From JABMMZ01 sp964438995 (GTDB lineage: Bacteria; Bacteroidota; Bacteroidia; NS11-12g; UBA955), in the NCBI GenBank assembly GCA_964438995.1, contig CAYTMQ010000006.1, forward strand, positions 62,001 through 126,000: 64,000 nucleotides of DNA, read 5' to 3'. Below the pieces are notes generated by a model. That model made no database searches, was not told the origin of the DNA, and saw only the letters and a program-made list of their open reading frames with translations. Shown piece after piece: positions 1 to 8,428 of the stretch. A program made the position numbers and the translations under genes. Each line of letters starts with the position of its first letter. Position 1 is the stretch's first letter.

Positions 1-293
1 ACAGAGGTTTCTCATTGTGCACTTTGTGCATTCTTGGTGTTCTTTGTGGTAAAAATCCTAACAATATCTCCGACCTTTATTAATCATAACCACAGAGTCA
101 CAGAGGGCACAGAGTTTACACAGAGGTTTTTCTTAGTGCACTTTGTGCATTCTTGGTGTTCTTTGTGGTAAAAATCCTAACAATATCTCCGACCTTTATT
201 AATCATAACCACAGAGTCACAGAGGACACAGAGTTTACACAAAGGTTTTTCTTTGTGCACTTTGTGTCTTCTTGGTGTTCTTTGTGGTAAAAT
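1..293. repeat. 119-bp tandem repeat array (two full units and one partial)
   Basis: Two nearly identical 119-bp units lie at 1-119 and 120-238, and a third partial unit runs from 239 to about 293. Each unit begins with acagaggtt, carries a CACTTTGTG / TTCTTTGTGGTAAAA half, then a linker, and ends with an ACCACAGAGTCACAGAG half that is an imperfect reverse complement of the first. The array may continue to the left of the window. No coding frame fits it. Such CACAGAG/CTTTGTG intergenic elements occur in diverse bacteria, but I cannot name a family from sequence alone. Confidence 0.9.
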
Positions 294-353
294 TTGGATG
301 TAGGGGTTAGGATCTAGGATTTAGTGGGTCGATGATATCGAGGATATAGTGCT

Positions 354-397
354 CTCGTGTCGTAGACATCGAGTTCTTGTGTCGCGGACATCAAGTT
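354..397. repeat. Tandem 22-bp direct repeat
   Basis: Two adjacent 22-bp copies (354-375 and 376-397) share the pattern cTyGTGTCGyrGACATCrAGTT with four differences. They sit between the 119-bp array and a further isolated copy of its CTTTGTG half, in a gene-free stretch. No function is evident. Confidence 0.7.
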
Positions 398-420
398 ACA
401 TTATTCAATGCACGTAGGAC

Positions 421-466
421 GTTTTCTTTGTGCACTTCGTGCCTTCTTAGTGTTCTTTGTGGTAAA
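421..466. repeat. Isolated half-copy of the CTTTGTG repeat
   Basis: The segment repeats the left half of the 119-bp unit (CTTTGTGCACTTCGTGCC, then TGTTCTTTGTGGTAAAA) with a few substitutions, about 130 bp after the last array unit. It lies downstream of the minus-strand aminotransferase gene that ends at 568. It is probably a decayed or dispersed copy of the same element. Confidence 0.75.
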
Positions 467-567
467 AAAAAGATTATAGAATATTATGTGAGACAATACT
501 GAAGCGCCTTTCGTTACATTTTGAAAATTGATATTACAGTCCGAGGGACAGATCAATTAATCAAGTA

Positions 568-1842
568 TCAACTCAATTTACTCAATGATGCTCTCAGTTT
601 TCCAAACATCTCTTCGATGTCTTCGAGTTTGCAGGTGCCGACACTTAAACGGTACCATTCGCTCTCTTTGTCTGCTCCAAATGCCGCAAAAGGAACTATA
701 GCCAATGACGCTTCTTGCAATAAATATGCAGTCATGTCTTCTGTTGTGCTGATGGTGTTGCCCTTTGCATCTTTTTTGCCTTTCAATGAAAATTTAATGG
801 TCAAGTACATTGACGCTTTTGGTGCAATGGCATCAACTGCAAAACCCTCTTGTTTCATCGCCATAAAACCATTGAAAATATTGTCTAAGCGAGTTTGTAA
901 AGCAGCGCTAATTGTGTCTAGATGCTTCCTCACGGCAACAGTGTCGTTCATGAATCTTGCAGTAGCCACTTGTTCAGCCATTGGACTCCAAGCACCGATA
1001 TGACTTAATATGCCTTTCATTTTATCGATGATGATAGATGGTCCCATTGACCAACCTACTCTAACACCAGTAGCACTAAAGGCCTTACTAATGCCATCAA
1101 TGAAAACTGTGTATTCTTTTAATTCTGGAAACAATGACACTGGATTGTAGTGTTCGATGCCATAAGTCAATGTCCAGTAAATATGGTCGTATAAAATGTA
1201 AAGTGGTTTTTCATTCGGACCTCTTCTTTTATTTTCTTCAATAACTGCCGCACAAATCTTGGTCAGTTGGTCTTTTGTAAATGCCGTACCAGTAGGATTA
1301 AGTGGAGAGCACAATGCAAGTAAACACGCGTCTTTGAAATGAGGTATCAACTCTTCAGCAGTTGGTAAAAAGTTATTTTCAGCTTGGGTCTCTATGCAAA
1401 TGTGATTGCCTTCTATGAAGTGAGTATAGTGGTTGTTGTTCCACGATGGCACAGGATAAATGATGCCTTCACCTTTGTCGCATATAGTTCTGTAAGTGGC
1501 GTAAATTAAAGGACGTCCACCACCTGAAATTAAAAATTCGTTTGGCGAATACTCTAATCCTAAATTGTCTTTAATGAAATTGGCAACTGCCTGACGCAAT
1601 TCAGCTATACCATTGGCAGGTGGGTAATTGGTGCGATGTTCGCGGTATGCTTTTATGATTTCTTCTTCTAATTCTGTTGGAATAGGGAAGATGTTTGGGT
1701 CGAAATCTCCAATGGTGAAATTGTAAATCTTCTGACCTTGGCGCACTCTTTCACTAATTTCATTACCCAGTTTAATGATCTCAGATGGGATAAGCGTTTC
1801 AGCTAAATGAGATAATTTGTTTTGCGCTTGATTTGTCGTCAT
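568..1842 (-). CDS. PLP-dependent class I/II aminotransferase
   Basis: This 424-residue protein is a fold-type I aminotransferase of the aspartate aminotransferase superfamily. It transfers an amino group between an amino acid and a 2-oxo acid using pyridoxal phosphate in the cytoplasm. The Schiff-base lysine lies in the motif DGISKAFSATGVRVGW, and the substrate-binding CSPLNPTGTAF motif and a downstream arginine pair are also present. Length is normal for the family. It is the last gene of a minus-strand run behind galE (4-bp gap). The start ATG directly follows the galE stop region. The substrate cannot be read from sequence; aspartate or an aromatic amino acid is possible. Confidence 0.9.
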   Translation of the reverse strand: MTTNQAQNKLSHLAETLIPSEIIKLGNEISERVRQGQKIYNFTIGDFDPNIFPIPTELEEEIIKAYREHRTNYPPANGIAELRQAVANFIKDNLGLEYSPNEFLISGGGRPLIYATYRTICDKGEGIIYPVPSWNNNHYTHFIEGNHICIETQAENNFLPTAEELIPHFKDACLLALCSPLNPTGTAFTKDQLTKICAAVIEENKRRGPNEKPLYILYDHIYWTLTYGIEHYNPVSLFPELKEYTVFIDGISKAFSATGVRVGWSMGPSIIIDKMKGILSHIGAWSPMAEQVATARFMNDTVAVRKHLDTISAALQTRLDNIFNGFMAMKQEGFAVDAIAPKASMYLTIKFSLKGKKDAKGNTISTTEDMTAYLLQEASLAIVPFAAFGADKESEWYRLSVGTCKLEDIEEMFGKLRASLSKLS

Positions 1843-1846
1843 TGTA

Positions 1847-2845
1847 TTATTTTAATTGTTGTTGCCAAGCCCAGGCAGATCTAACCATTTCGTCTAAATC
1901 CAATTGTGCTTTCCAACCAAGTACTGTTTCTGCTTTGTGGTTATCGGCCCAAACTTTTTCTACATCACCTGCTCTGCGTTCGCCAATGCTGTAATTTAAG
2001 GATACAGCATTTACGCGTTCAAATGCTTTTATGATTTCCAAAACAGTTAATCCATTGCCAGTGCCAATATTGAAAATTTCGAAACTGTTTTCAGGATGTT
2101 TGTTGATGTATTCGAGTGCCTTAACATGGGCTACTGCCAAATCGACAACATGAATATAATCTCTCACACAAGTGCCGTCTTTGGTGTTGTAATCGCTACC
2201 AAATACCGTAAGTTTTTCTCTAATACCCGCAGCTGTTTGGGTGATAAAAGGCACTAGGTTATTGGGCACACCTAATGGCAATTCGCCAATTTTAGCTGTC
2301 GGGTGTGCGCCTATTGGGTTGAAGTATCTAAGGGCAACTGTATTTAAAAATTTGCAGTCGAATAGTATCTCCTCTCCAATTTGTTTGGTATTGCCATAAG
2401 GCGAGTTGGCTTTCTTGATTGGAGAATTCTCGTCAACAGGCGATTTATCTGGTTCTCCGTATACAGTGCAAGACGAACTGAAAACGATGTTTTTAACATT
2501 AGCAGCTTGCATGCATTCAAGTAAATTGATAAGGCCACCAAGGTTGTTGTTATAGTATTTAAGTGGTTCTTTAACCGATTCGCCAACAGCTTTAAACGCA
2601 GCGAAATGTATGACAGAATCGATGTTATGTTCAAGGAATATTTTAGAAACAGCCTCAGCAAATTTTACATCGGCTTCATAAAAAGGAACGTCTTGACCGC
2701 ATATGTCTTTAATGCCTGTTAAAACCGTAGCACTTGAATTGCTCAAGTCGTCGATGATAATGGGCTGATAACCGTGGTTAATCAATTCAATTACCGTGTG
2801 AGAGCCAATGTAACCAAGGCCTCCCGTTACTAGAATTTTCTTCAT
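1847..2845 (-). CDS. galE: UDP-glucose 4-epimerase
   Basis: This 332-residue extended short-chain dehydrogenase interconverts UDP-glucose and UDP-galactose (or their N-acetyl forms), feeding cell-surface polysaccharide and Leloir metabolism. Visible features are the N-terminal NAD-binding GGLGYIGSH, the SSSCTVYG serine motif, the catalytic YGNTK (YxxxK) and the family-typical VRDYIHVVDLA. Its start codon overlaps the stop of the upstream acyltransferase gene in an ATGA arrangement, so the two are probably translationally coupled. The neighbour suggests a role in nucleotide-sugar supply for glycans. Confidence 0.95.
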   Translation of the reverse strand: MKKILVTGGLGYIGSHTVIELINHGYQPIIIDDLSNSSATVLTGIKDICGQDVPFYEADVKFAEAVSKIFLEHNIDSVIHFAAFKAVGESVKEPLKYYNNNLGGLINLLECMQAANVKNIVFSSSCTVYGEPDKSPVDENSPIKKANSPYGNTKQIGEEILFDCKFLNTVALRYFNPIGAHPTAKIGELPLGVPNNLVPFITQTAAGIREKLTVFGSDYNTKDGTCVRDYIHVVDLAVAHVKALEYINKHPENSFEIFNIGTGNGLTVLEIIKAFERVNAVSLNYSIGERRAGDVEKVWADNHKAETVLGWKAQLDLDEMVRSAWAWQQQLK

Positions 2846-3417
2846 TGCTGTTTTGTAACTGTTCCGTTTTGTATTATATATGTATCGTTCGTTTCAGGGC
2901 ATTGAGCCATTCCCTCGCTGTTAAACTTCAATTTGTGTCCGTACTCGCTCACCCATCCAATTTGTTTGGCAGGATTGCCTACAACTAAGGCAAAGGCAGG
3001 CACTTCTTTCGTGATGACGGCTCCAGCACCTATCATTGCGTATTCGCCAATTTGATTGCCACAAACAATAGTTGCATTTGCGCCAATACTAGCGCCTTTT
3101 TTTACCAAAGTAGTTTTGTATTGATCTTTTCTAACAACGGCACTTCTTGGGTTGATGACATTGGTGAATACCATGCTTGGTCCAAGAAATACATCGTCTT
3201 CGCAGATAACGCCTGTGTATACAGATACGTTGTTCTGGATTTTAACATTGTTGCCAATAACGACTTGAGGAGAGATGACCACATTCTGACCAATGTTGCA
3301 ATTGCTGCCAATTGAACAAGCGGGCATGATGTGAGAGAAATGCCAAATTTTTGTACCAGAGCCGATGCTGCATCCTTCGTCAATGACGGCGCTTGGGTGT
3401 GCAAAAAACTCTGACAT
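2842..3417 (-). CDS. Left-handed beta-helix sugar N-acyltransferase (WbpD/WlbB-like)
   Basis: The 191-residue protein is built of hexapeptide repeats (IGSGTKIW, IGSNCNIG, IGNNVKIQ and so on), the signature of a trimeric left-handed beta-helix acyltransferase. The stretches QNNVSVYTGV, GPSMVFTNV, NPRSAVVRK and LVKKGASIGANATIVCG closely match, from memory, UDP-2-acetamido-3-amino-2,3-dideoxyglucuronate N-acetyltransferases (WbpD/WlbB). Those use acetyl-CoA to finish an O-antigen sugar. The matching dehydrogenase and aminotransferase of that pathway are not adjacent, unless the class I/II enzyme two genes away plays such a part. The family call is firm; the exact sugar is inferred. Confidence 0.85.
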   Translation of the reverse strand: MSEFFAHPSAVIDEGCSIGSGTKIWHFSHIMPACSIGSNCNIGQNVVISPQVVIGNNVKIQNNVSVYTGVICEDDVFLGPSMVFTNVINPRSAVVRKDQYKTTLVKKGASIGANATIVCGNQIGEYAMIGAGAVITKEVPAFALVVGNPAKQIGWVSEYGHKLKFNSEGMAQCPETNDTYIIQNGTVTKQQ

Positions 3418-3424
3418 AGGCAGA

Positions 3425-4699
3425 TTATAGGCCTAAAACTTTCTCAGCTGGATATTTTCCATCGAGTAGCATTTCAGGATTTTCTAATAATTGTTTTACT
3501 CTTACTAAGAAACTTACGCTCTCTCTGCCATCGATGATTCTGTGGTCGTAGCTTAAAGCTACATACATAATAGGACGTACCACAACTTGACCGTTTTCAA
3601 CCACTGGTCGCTCAACGATGTTGTGCATACCTAAAATGGCAGATTGAGGAGGGTTGATGATTGGCGTACTCATCATACTACCAAACACACCACCATTGGT
3701 GATGGTGAAAGTACCACCGCTCATTTCTTCTAAAGATAGTTTGTTTTCGCGGGCTTTAGTTGCCAAACGTTTTACTTCTTTTTCTATATCAGCCAAACTT
3801 AAGGTTTCGGCATTTCTAATCACTGGGACAACCAATCCTCTAGGACCAGAAACCGCGATTGAGATATCACAATAGTCGTTGTATTGAATGCTATCACCAT
3901 CGATGAAAGCATTAACAGCTGGCCAATCCAATAGAGCAATACAACAAGCGCGGGTAAAGAAGCTCATGAAACCTAAACCGATTTCGTGTTTCTCAGCAAA
4001 CTGCGTTTTGTATTTGTTTCTAAGGTCCATGATAGGCTTCATGTTTACCTCGTTAAAGGTGGTCAACATGGCTGTTTCATTTTTAGCCGCCACCAAACGC
4101 TTGGCTACCGTTTTTCTAAGGTTGCTCATTTTCTCAACCCTAACATTGCGTTCGCCAGAAGGACTGTATTTGTTAGCGCCACCAGTTTTAATACCACTAG
4201 CGACAATTGCTTCAAGCACATCCGTTCTACTGATGCGACCGTTTGGTCCGCTACCTTTTACCTGAGCAGGTTTGATGCCGTATTCAAGCATTAGTTCTTT
4301 AGCTAGAGGAGCGATAGGCACATCAGCAGTAATATCTGCAGCAGGAGCAGTAGTAGCAGGTTTTTCTGCTGGTTTTTCTTCTTTTTTGGCTTCAGCTTTA
4401 GCAGGAGCAGTTTCCTTTTTGGTTTCAGATTTAGGAGCAGCTGCACCTTCAGGAGCTTTCGCTGTTTCGTCGATTTCTACAATGATGGCACCAACTTTAA
4501 TTTCATCACCTTCTTTTGCTAATTGTTTGGTGATAACACCAGCTGCTTCAGCATTAACTTCAAAAGTTGCTTTTTCACTTTCAAGTTCAACCAGGGGTTC
4601 ATCTAATTTAACATAGTCACCCACTTGCTTTAACCATTTAGAAATAGTTACTTCACTAATGGATTCGCCTGGACTAGGAACTTTGATTTCGATTGCCAT
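3425..4699 (-). CDS. odhB: Dihydrolipoamide succinyltransferase (E2 of 2-oxoglutarate dehydrogenase)
   Basis: The 424-residue E2 component moves succinyl groups from the E1 thiamine adduct to CoA in the TCA cycle. It has an N-terminal lipoyl domain (lysine in ESEKATFEV), an Ala/Pro/Lys-rich linker (about 85-125), a peripheral subunit-binding domain (PLAKELMLEYGI to NGRISRTDV), and a C-terminal acyltransferase core with the catalytic SYDHRIIDGRE motif. One lipoyl domain and the core sequence favour succinyl- over acetyltransferase. The E1 gene (odhA) is not next to it: about 300 non-coding bases lie upstream. The gene may start the operon that continues into the acyltransferase 7 bp downstream. 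Confidence 0.93.
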   Translation of the reverse strand: MAIEIKVPSPGESISEVTISKWLKQVGDYVKLDEPLVELESEKATFEVNAEAAGVITKQLAKEGDEIKVGAIIVEIDETAKAPEGAAAPKSETKKETAPAKAEAKKEEKPAEKPATTAPAADITADVPIAPLAKELMLEYGIKPAQVKGSGPNGRISRTDVLEAIVASGIKTGGANKYSPSGERNVRVEKMSNLRKTVAKRLVAAKNETAMLTTFNEVNMKPIMDLRNKYKTQFAEKHEIGLGFMSFFTRACCIALLDWPAVNAFIDGDSIQYNDYCDISIAVSGPRGLVVPVIRNAETLSLADIEKEVKRLATKARENKLSLEEMSGGTFTITNGGVFGSMMSTPIINPPQSAILGMHNIVERPVVENGQVVVRPIMYVALSYDHRIIDGRESVSFLVRVKQLLENPEMLLDGKYPAEKVLGL

Positions 4700-4999
4700 A
4701 CTATAGATTTTTTGTAGGCGCGAAAATACGTTAAATTTATAATTCTACCAAAATGTGTATGCGATAAGGGTAGGAGAATTGAATGCTCTGCTTTTTTAGA
4801 GTAATTCAGGAATATTTTAAAAGTGAAATTATCTATTATATCGTTTTGTGATCTAATTTCTTTGTTTTTTAATTTTACTTAATTTTTCTCACAGCGTTGC
4901 AGCTTGATTTATTTGAGTTTTCTTTGCCCTGGCCCTAAATTTTTTTTCAAAATTCTGCAACAAGGGTTAATTAACTTTACCATTGGAAATACTAATTGT
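4700..4999. other. Intergenic region, no feature seen
   Basis: About 300 AT-rich bases separate odhB (transcribed leftwards) from the end of a hypothetical gene at 5000. I see no convincing open frame, RNA or strong hairpin, and no clear TAnnTTTG element in the odhB orientation, although an odhB promoter should lie here. Confidence 0.5.
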
Positions 5000-5314
5000 T
5001 TATTCCATTAAACTTTCTTTATAAAGCTTTCGAAATGTTGACACATCGTAGCTATACTGCCTTAGGCAATATTCGAAAATATCTAAATTTATTGGTACAA
5101 AATGCTGAGATATGTATGTTTGATGTTTTAAGTAATTGTCTTTTGTGAGAAAATAACCCTCTAAAATGTTTGGGTCTTTTTTAAGATTGATGTCAAAGAT
5201 TTCTATCAATTTTAAGGTTGGAATAAAAGACACATTTTCAAATGCATATATACTTGTATCTGTTGGGTCTTTTAAAGTTATTTCTAAAAGAAAACTTAAA
5301 TACTTCTTTCCCAT
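5000..5314 (-). CDS. Hypothetical protein, 104 aa
   Basis: I do not recognise this 104-residue protein. It has no signal peptide or membrane segment, and is rich in aromatic residues, Leu and Asp/Lys. It follows the secreted protein at 5319-6677 with a 4-bp gap on the same strand, so the two are probably co-transcribed. Base composition is as AT-rich as its upstream partner and visibly lower in G+C than the flanking metabolic genes, which could mean weak selection or acquisition. It could be a partner of the upstream exported protein, but this is a guess from position only. Confidence 0.6.
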   Translation of the reverse strand: MGKKYLSFLLEITLKDPTDTSIYAFENVSFIPTLKLIEIFDINLKKDPNILEGYFLTKDNYLKHQTYISQHFVPINLDIFEYCLRQYSYDVSTFRKLYKESLME

Positions 5315-5318
5315 GTAA

Positions 5319-6677
5319 TTATCTTAAGATATATTCAACTGAGCTTCTTTTTTTATCGTTGTAACCAAATTCTCCAATACAATAAAATGGAATTAGTGTG
5401 TCTTTTTCTAATAACAAATAATCCTTGAAATTTCCTGAGTTATTGCTGTATTTGAAAAGTAGTTTAATGCAATTGATGCCTTGGATAGTTGTATCATTTA
5501 ATTGATATGACTTTACATTTTCTAATTTTTCGTTATCAATTTTGTCAAATATGCCGATAAAATTGGTATTTGTGCCGCCGTTCTGACTGAAATCAATAAT
5601 CAACATCGTGTCTTGATTGGAAATATTGTTTTGATAATATAATCTATTTTGATATTTATAAAAACACTGAGTGTCAGTATTGATATCCTCTTCGTTGTTT
5701 TTGGTTGCTATTTTGAAACGATTGCCAATGATTTGTAATGAAAAATTATTTGAATCTAAAACTGCATTTTGATTGTATTTTTTGCTTATTACTTTAATTT
5801 TATATTGGTTGTCTTTTATTGTGCTGTTAAAAAATGGTTTCATTAACGTTTCGTATATATTACCTCCTGAGATTAAGCTATTGATTTTAGCTGCAATATT
5901 TGTTTGTTCAAGTCTAATGTTGAAGCCATATTGAGGAAAATAGATCTCTGCTAGTTCAGAATTGTTTTTAAGTTTGTATTCAATATCTCTAAATGTCAAT
6001 AAACTTAAATACAAATTCAAATTTGTCGTAAAACTCGAGTTTTTAGATTCCAATATTATAGAATCTTTGATAATACGTTTTATATTATCAAAAAAGAAAA
6101 ATCCATTAATTATCTCTAGTCTTCCTTTATTAAAGTAACCTTTTAGTTGAACTTTTTTTGGAGAAGGCGAGTCATGGGAAAAAAACACAGAATATTGATA
6201 ATTCTCATCTTTCTTGAAACTTTGATTGGTCTTTAAAAGAATAGAATTTATATGCATAGAATCATTTTTTAATAAAAAACTCGATTCCATTTTAGGCTCT
6301 TGTATTTCTATAACAAATGGATCTAAAATATCTTCAAAGCAATTGGTTAAACTATTTTGATTTACACTATCAGACTTGAAAGAATTTGGATGTTCAAGCT
6401 GATATTTCATGTCAACATATTTGGACTCTAAAGGCATTATAAATCTTATATCTAAGCCAAATTCTTTACTTATTATGTAATAATATTTAAATTTTCTCGA
6501 GAGAAGATTGCTAATGTGAATGAGCTCAGTATATTGCTTGCTTGAATCTTTTAACTCATAGAAATAGGCATAATAATATTTATTTGAACCTGTTTGTCCT
6601 TTAATATTTAAAGTAAATATCAAAACAAGTACTAAAAGTATAAGTCTGCTTATATTGTTGCGCCTTAACATTTCCAT
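5319..6677 (-). CDS. Secreted hypothetical protein, 452 aa
   Basis: The N-terminus (MEMLRRNNISRLIL, then a Leu/Val/Ile-rich core ending near KGQ) is a signal peptide, so the protein is exported. The rest is Asn/Lys/Tyr-rich with alternating hydrophobics, suggesting beta structure. No catalytic motif, lipobox or C-terminal T9SS sorting signature is evident; the end (GYNDKKRSSVEYILR) may be a beta strand. I cannot assign a family. It leads a two-gene unit with the 104-aa protein. Codon use is very AT-rich. Confidence 0.65.
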   Translation of the reverse strand: MEMLRRNNISRLILLVLVLIFTLNIKGQTGSNKYYYAYFYELKDSSKQYTELIHISNLLSRKFKYYYIISKEFGLDIRFIMPLESKYVDMKYQLEHPNSFKSDSVNQNSLTNCFEDILDPFVIEIQEPKMESSFLLKNDSMHINSILLKTNQSFKKDENYQYSVFFSHDSPSPKKVQLKGYFNKGRLEIINGFFFFDNIKRIIKDSIILESKNSSFTTNLNLYLSLLTFRDIEYKLKNNSELAEIYFPQYGFNIRLEQTNIAAKINSLISGGNIYETLMKPFFNSTIKDNQYKIKVISKKYNQNAVLDSNNFSLQIIGNRFKIATKNNEEDINTDTQCFYKYQNRLYYQNNISNQDTMLIIDFSQNGGTNTNFIGIFDKIDNEKLENVKSYQLNDTTIQGINCIKLLFKYSNNSGNFKDYLLLEKDTLIPFYCIGEFGYNDKKRSSVEYILR

Positions 6678-6723
6678 ATTTTAGTTTAACTTATGAATAG
6701 TAAGTGGCACCATTCCACTATCC

Positions 6724-6751
6724 CCTAAATCCTAATTCCTAAATCCTAATC
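6724..6751. repeat. Two tandem copies of CCTAAATCCTAATT
   Basis: A 14-bp unit is repeated almost exactly at 6724-6737 and 6738-6751 between the hypothetical gene at 5319 and the phosphatase at 6766. A related sequence on the other strand (GGATCTAGGATTTAG) occurs at about 310-324, so this may be a dispersed intergenic element. Confidence 0.65.
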
Positions 6752-6765
6752 CCTGTCCCCTCCCA

Positions 6766-7287
6766 TCACCACGTATGCGTGTGGTTGTTCCACCACTTGC
6801 CTTGTAACTTCATGGTTTTTTCCATAATGTCTCTTACACATCCTTTGCCGCCATTTATTGGCGAAATGTATGAACTGATGGCTTTGATGTCTGTCGCTGC
6901 GTCGTTTGGACAAGCTGAAAATCCTACTTTTTGCATTAGCTCGTAATCGGGCATGTCATCGCCCATATACAATATGTCTGAATCGCTTAATCCGTGTTTG
7001 GTAATGAATTCGTTGTAGGCTAGTTCTTTGTGTTGCTGACCGACATAAACGTCTTCTATGCCCAATGTTTTAAAGCGCTTTACAACTCCTAATGAATTGC
7101 CTCCTGAAATGATGGCAATCTTATAACCGAGTTTTACTGCATGTTGCAAAGCATACCCATCTTTGATGTTGAAGTTGCGCAAAAAATGTCCGTCTTCTGT
7201 ACCAATTACTGAGCCATCGGTCATGACACCATCGACATCAAATACAAATGCTTTGATTTCTTGAAGTTTCTCGTGAATTAATTCCAT
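6766..7287 (-). CDS. KdsC-like HAD-IIIA phosphatase
   Basis: The 173-residue protein matches the KdsC/YrbI group of HAD phosphatases, which remove the 8-phosphate from 3-deoxy-D-manno-octulosonate (KDO) or related nonulosonates during LPS or capsule synthesis. Motif I is FDVDGVMTDG (Asp17 and Asp19), motif II is IISGG and motif IV is GDDMPDYEL. The protein is a single capless domain of the usual length and should act as a tetramer. Its ATG overlaps the stop of the SGNH hydrolase gene in a TAATG junction, implying coupling. Substrate choice among KDO-like sugars cannot be decided here. Confidence 0.88.
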   Translation of the reverse strand: MELIHEKLQEIKAFVFDVDGVMTDGSVIGTEDGHFLRNFNIKDGYALQHAVKLGYKIAIISGGNSLGVVKRFKTLGIEDVYVGQQHKELAYNEFITKHGLSDSDILYMGDDMPDYELMQKVGFSACPNDAATDIKAISSYISPINGGKGCVRDIMEKTMKLQGKWWNNHTHTW

Positions 7288-8354
7288 TATTTTTTTCTTT
7301 TGAAGTCTATGATGTTCTCTGTGATGATGTCGTTGTATATCATTTCGGCTGCTAAGTCGGAGCCATCATTTGTAAAATGATACCCGTCGTAAAACAACCT
7401 AGAATCTTTGGGCAATCGAGCAGCAAGGTTGATGAATGGTATGCCCATTTCTTCTGCTACATCGAAGCTCGACTTGTTGTACATTTTTAAAATATACGAC
7501 CTAGTCTTACCATTGATTTCTCCTGTTTTTAAAGAACCTAAATCAACGTTGGTCATCAAATCTTTTTCGTCTGAAAACAAAATACTTTGTGCCACTAAAA
7601 TCAATTTGATGTTGTGTTCTTTACATAGCTGGGCAAATTCTCTCAGTCTTTGTTTGTACGGACCGATATAAGCTTGCTCAGCTTCTAATCGTTTTCTTAC
7701 CGCAGTATCAGACATTTTTAAAGTTGGTGCCTTAGTAAGGTCGTATATGAATTGGTGGTTTAGTCCAGCGTCTTTTGCTTTACCAGCTCTGATTAGGTTG
7801 ACTATAGTTGCAGGTAATTCTAAGAAGTTGTAAACCTTCTGATACCATTTGCCATTGTATTCATCAAATTTTGCAGGTGCATCCAATCCCATATCGTTTA
7901 AACCACACATCAAAATGATGTAATTTGGTTTAAGGTCGAGTATGTATTGTTTGAGCATTTGAAGATTGCCGAAGGTCGACTGACCATCCATGCCTGCATT
8001 GTTGAGCCATATGCTAGAATCGTTTTTCTTGAGTTTACCACCCAATAGGTTAGGCCAATCTTTGCCATCATTCAAATAAAAACATTCGGTGGTGCTGCCG
8101 CCCATGCAAATGATCTTTGTTGCTGTAGAATCTGTTAATTCTGGTCCGCGGAAACCTAGACTATTTTTTGTATGCAATAAATGCTTGTCAAGGCCAGGAA
8201 CATTAGGGATATCGGTTTCGTATTTGGTGTTTTTTGGCAGTACTATTTCACCATTTTTCACTCTTCCAGAAAATGGATTGTAGAAGTGCAACACGATTTC
8301 AAGGCCGATAAGCACTATCAGTATAAATCTGAGGATTTTCCAAACTGCCTTCAT
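7287..8354 (-). CDS. SGNH/GDSL-type hydrolase, membrane-anchored
   Basis: The 355-residue protein has an N-terminal hydrophobic segment (residues about 7-24) that should anchor it to the inner membrane with the catalytic domain outside. Block I is CMGGSTTEC (nucleophile Ser87), block III is CGLNDMG and block V is YDGYHFTNDGS, giving a Ser-Asp-His arrangement. Such enzymes are esterases or polysaccharide O-acetyl(transfer)ases. Coupling to a KdsC-like phosphatase suggests a cell-surface glycan role, but that is inference. A TAAATTTG element at 8360-8367 lies just before the start. Confidence 0.82.
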   Translation of the reverse strand: MKAVWKILRFILIVLIGLEIVLHFYNPFSGRVKNGEIVLPKNTKYETDIPNVPGLDKHLLHTKNSLGFRGPELTDSTATKIICMGGSTTECFYLNDGKDWPNLLGGKLKKNDSSIWLNNAGMDGQSTFGNLQMLKQYILDLKPNYIILMCGLNDMGLDAPAKFDEYNGKWYQKVYNFLELPATIVNLIRAGKAKDAGLNHQFIYDLTKAPTLKMSDTAVRKRLEAEQAYIGPYKQRLREFAQLCKEHNIKLILVAQSILFSDEKDLMTNVDLGSLKTGEINGKTRSYILKMYNKSSFDVAEEMGIPFINLAARLPKDSRLFYDGYHFTNDGSDLAAEMIYNDIITENIIDFKRKK

Positions 8355-8359
8355 CTTGG

Positions 8360-8367
8360 CAAATTTA
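8360..8367 (-). promoter_or_regulatory. Bacteroidota minus-7 element for SGNH hydrolase
   Basis: The minus strand reads TAAATTTG, matching the TAnnTTTG consensus, 5 nt before the ATG at 8354. It is divergent from the ALDH promoter 50 bp away. The spacing implies a leaderless or nearly leaderless mRNA. Confidence 0.5.
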
Positions 8368-8416
8368 ATTAAAATTGATATTCATCAAAGCCTATGTTGA
8401 TTAAAAACTAAAACCT

Positions 8417-8424
8417 TAAATTTG
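8417..8424 (+). promoter_or_regulatory. Bacteroidota minus-7 element for the aldehyde dehydrogenase
   Basis: TAAATTTG matches TAnnTTTG and sits 4 nt before the ATG at 8429. A possible minus-33 element (TGTTG, 8395-8399) lies 17 nt upstream of it. Confidence 0.55.
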
Positions 8425-8428
8425 CAGT

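Noticed and set aside
1..293. Possible CRISPR array
   Set aside because: The repeat unit is 119 bp and the whole unit, including the would-be spacers, is identical between copies; no cas genes are near.
521..1003. Plus-strand frame of 160 codons opposite the aminotransferase
   Set aside because: It is antisense to a clear PLP enzyme and has no domain-like sequence.
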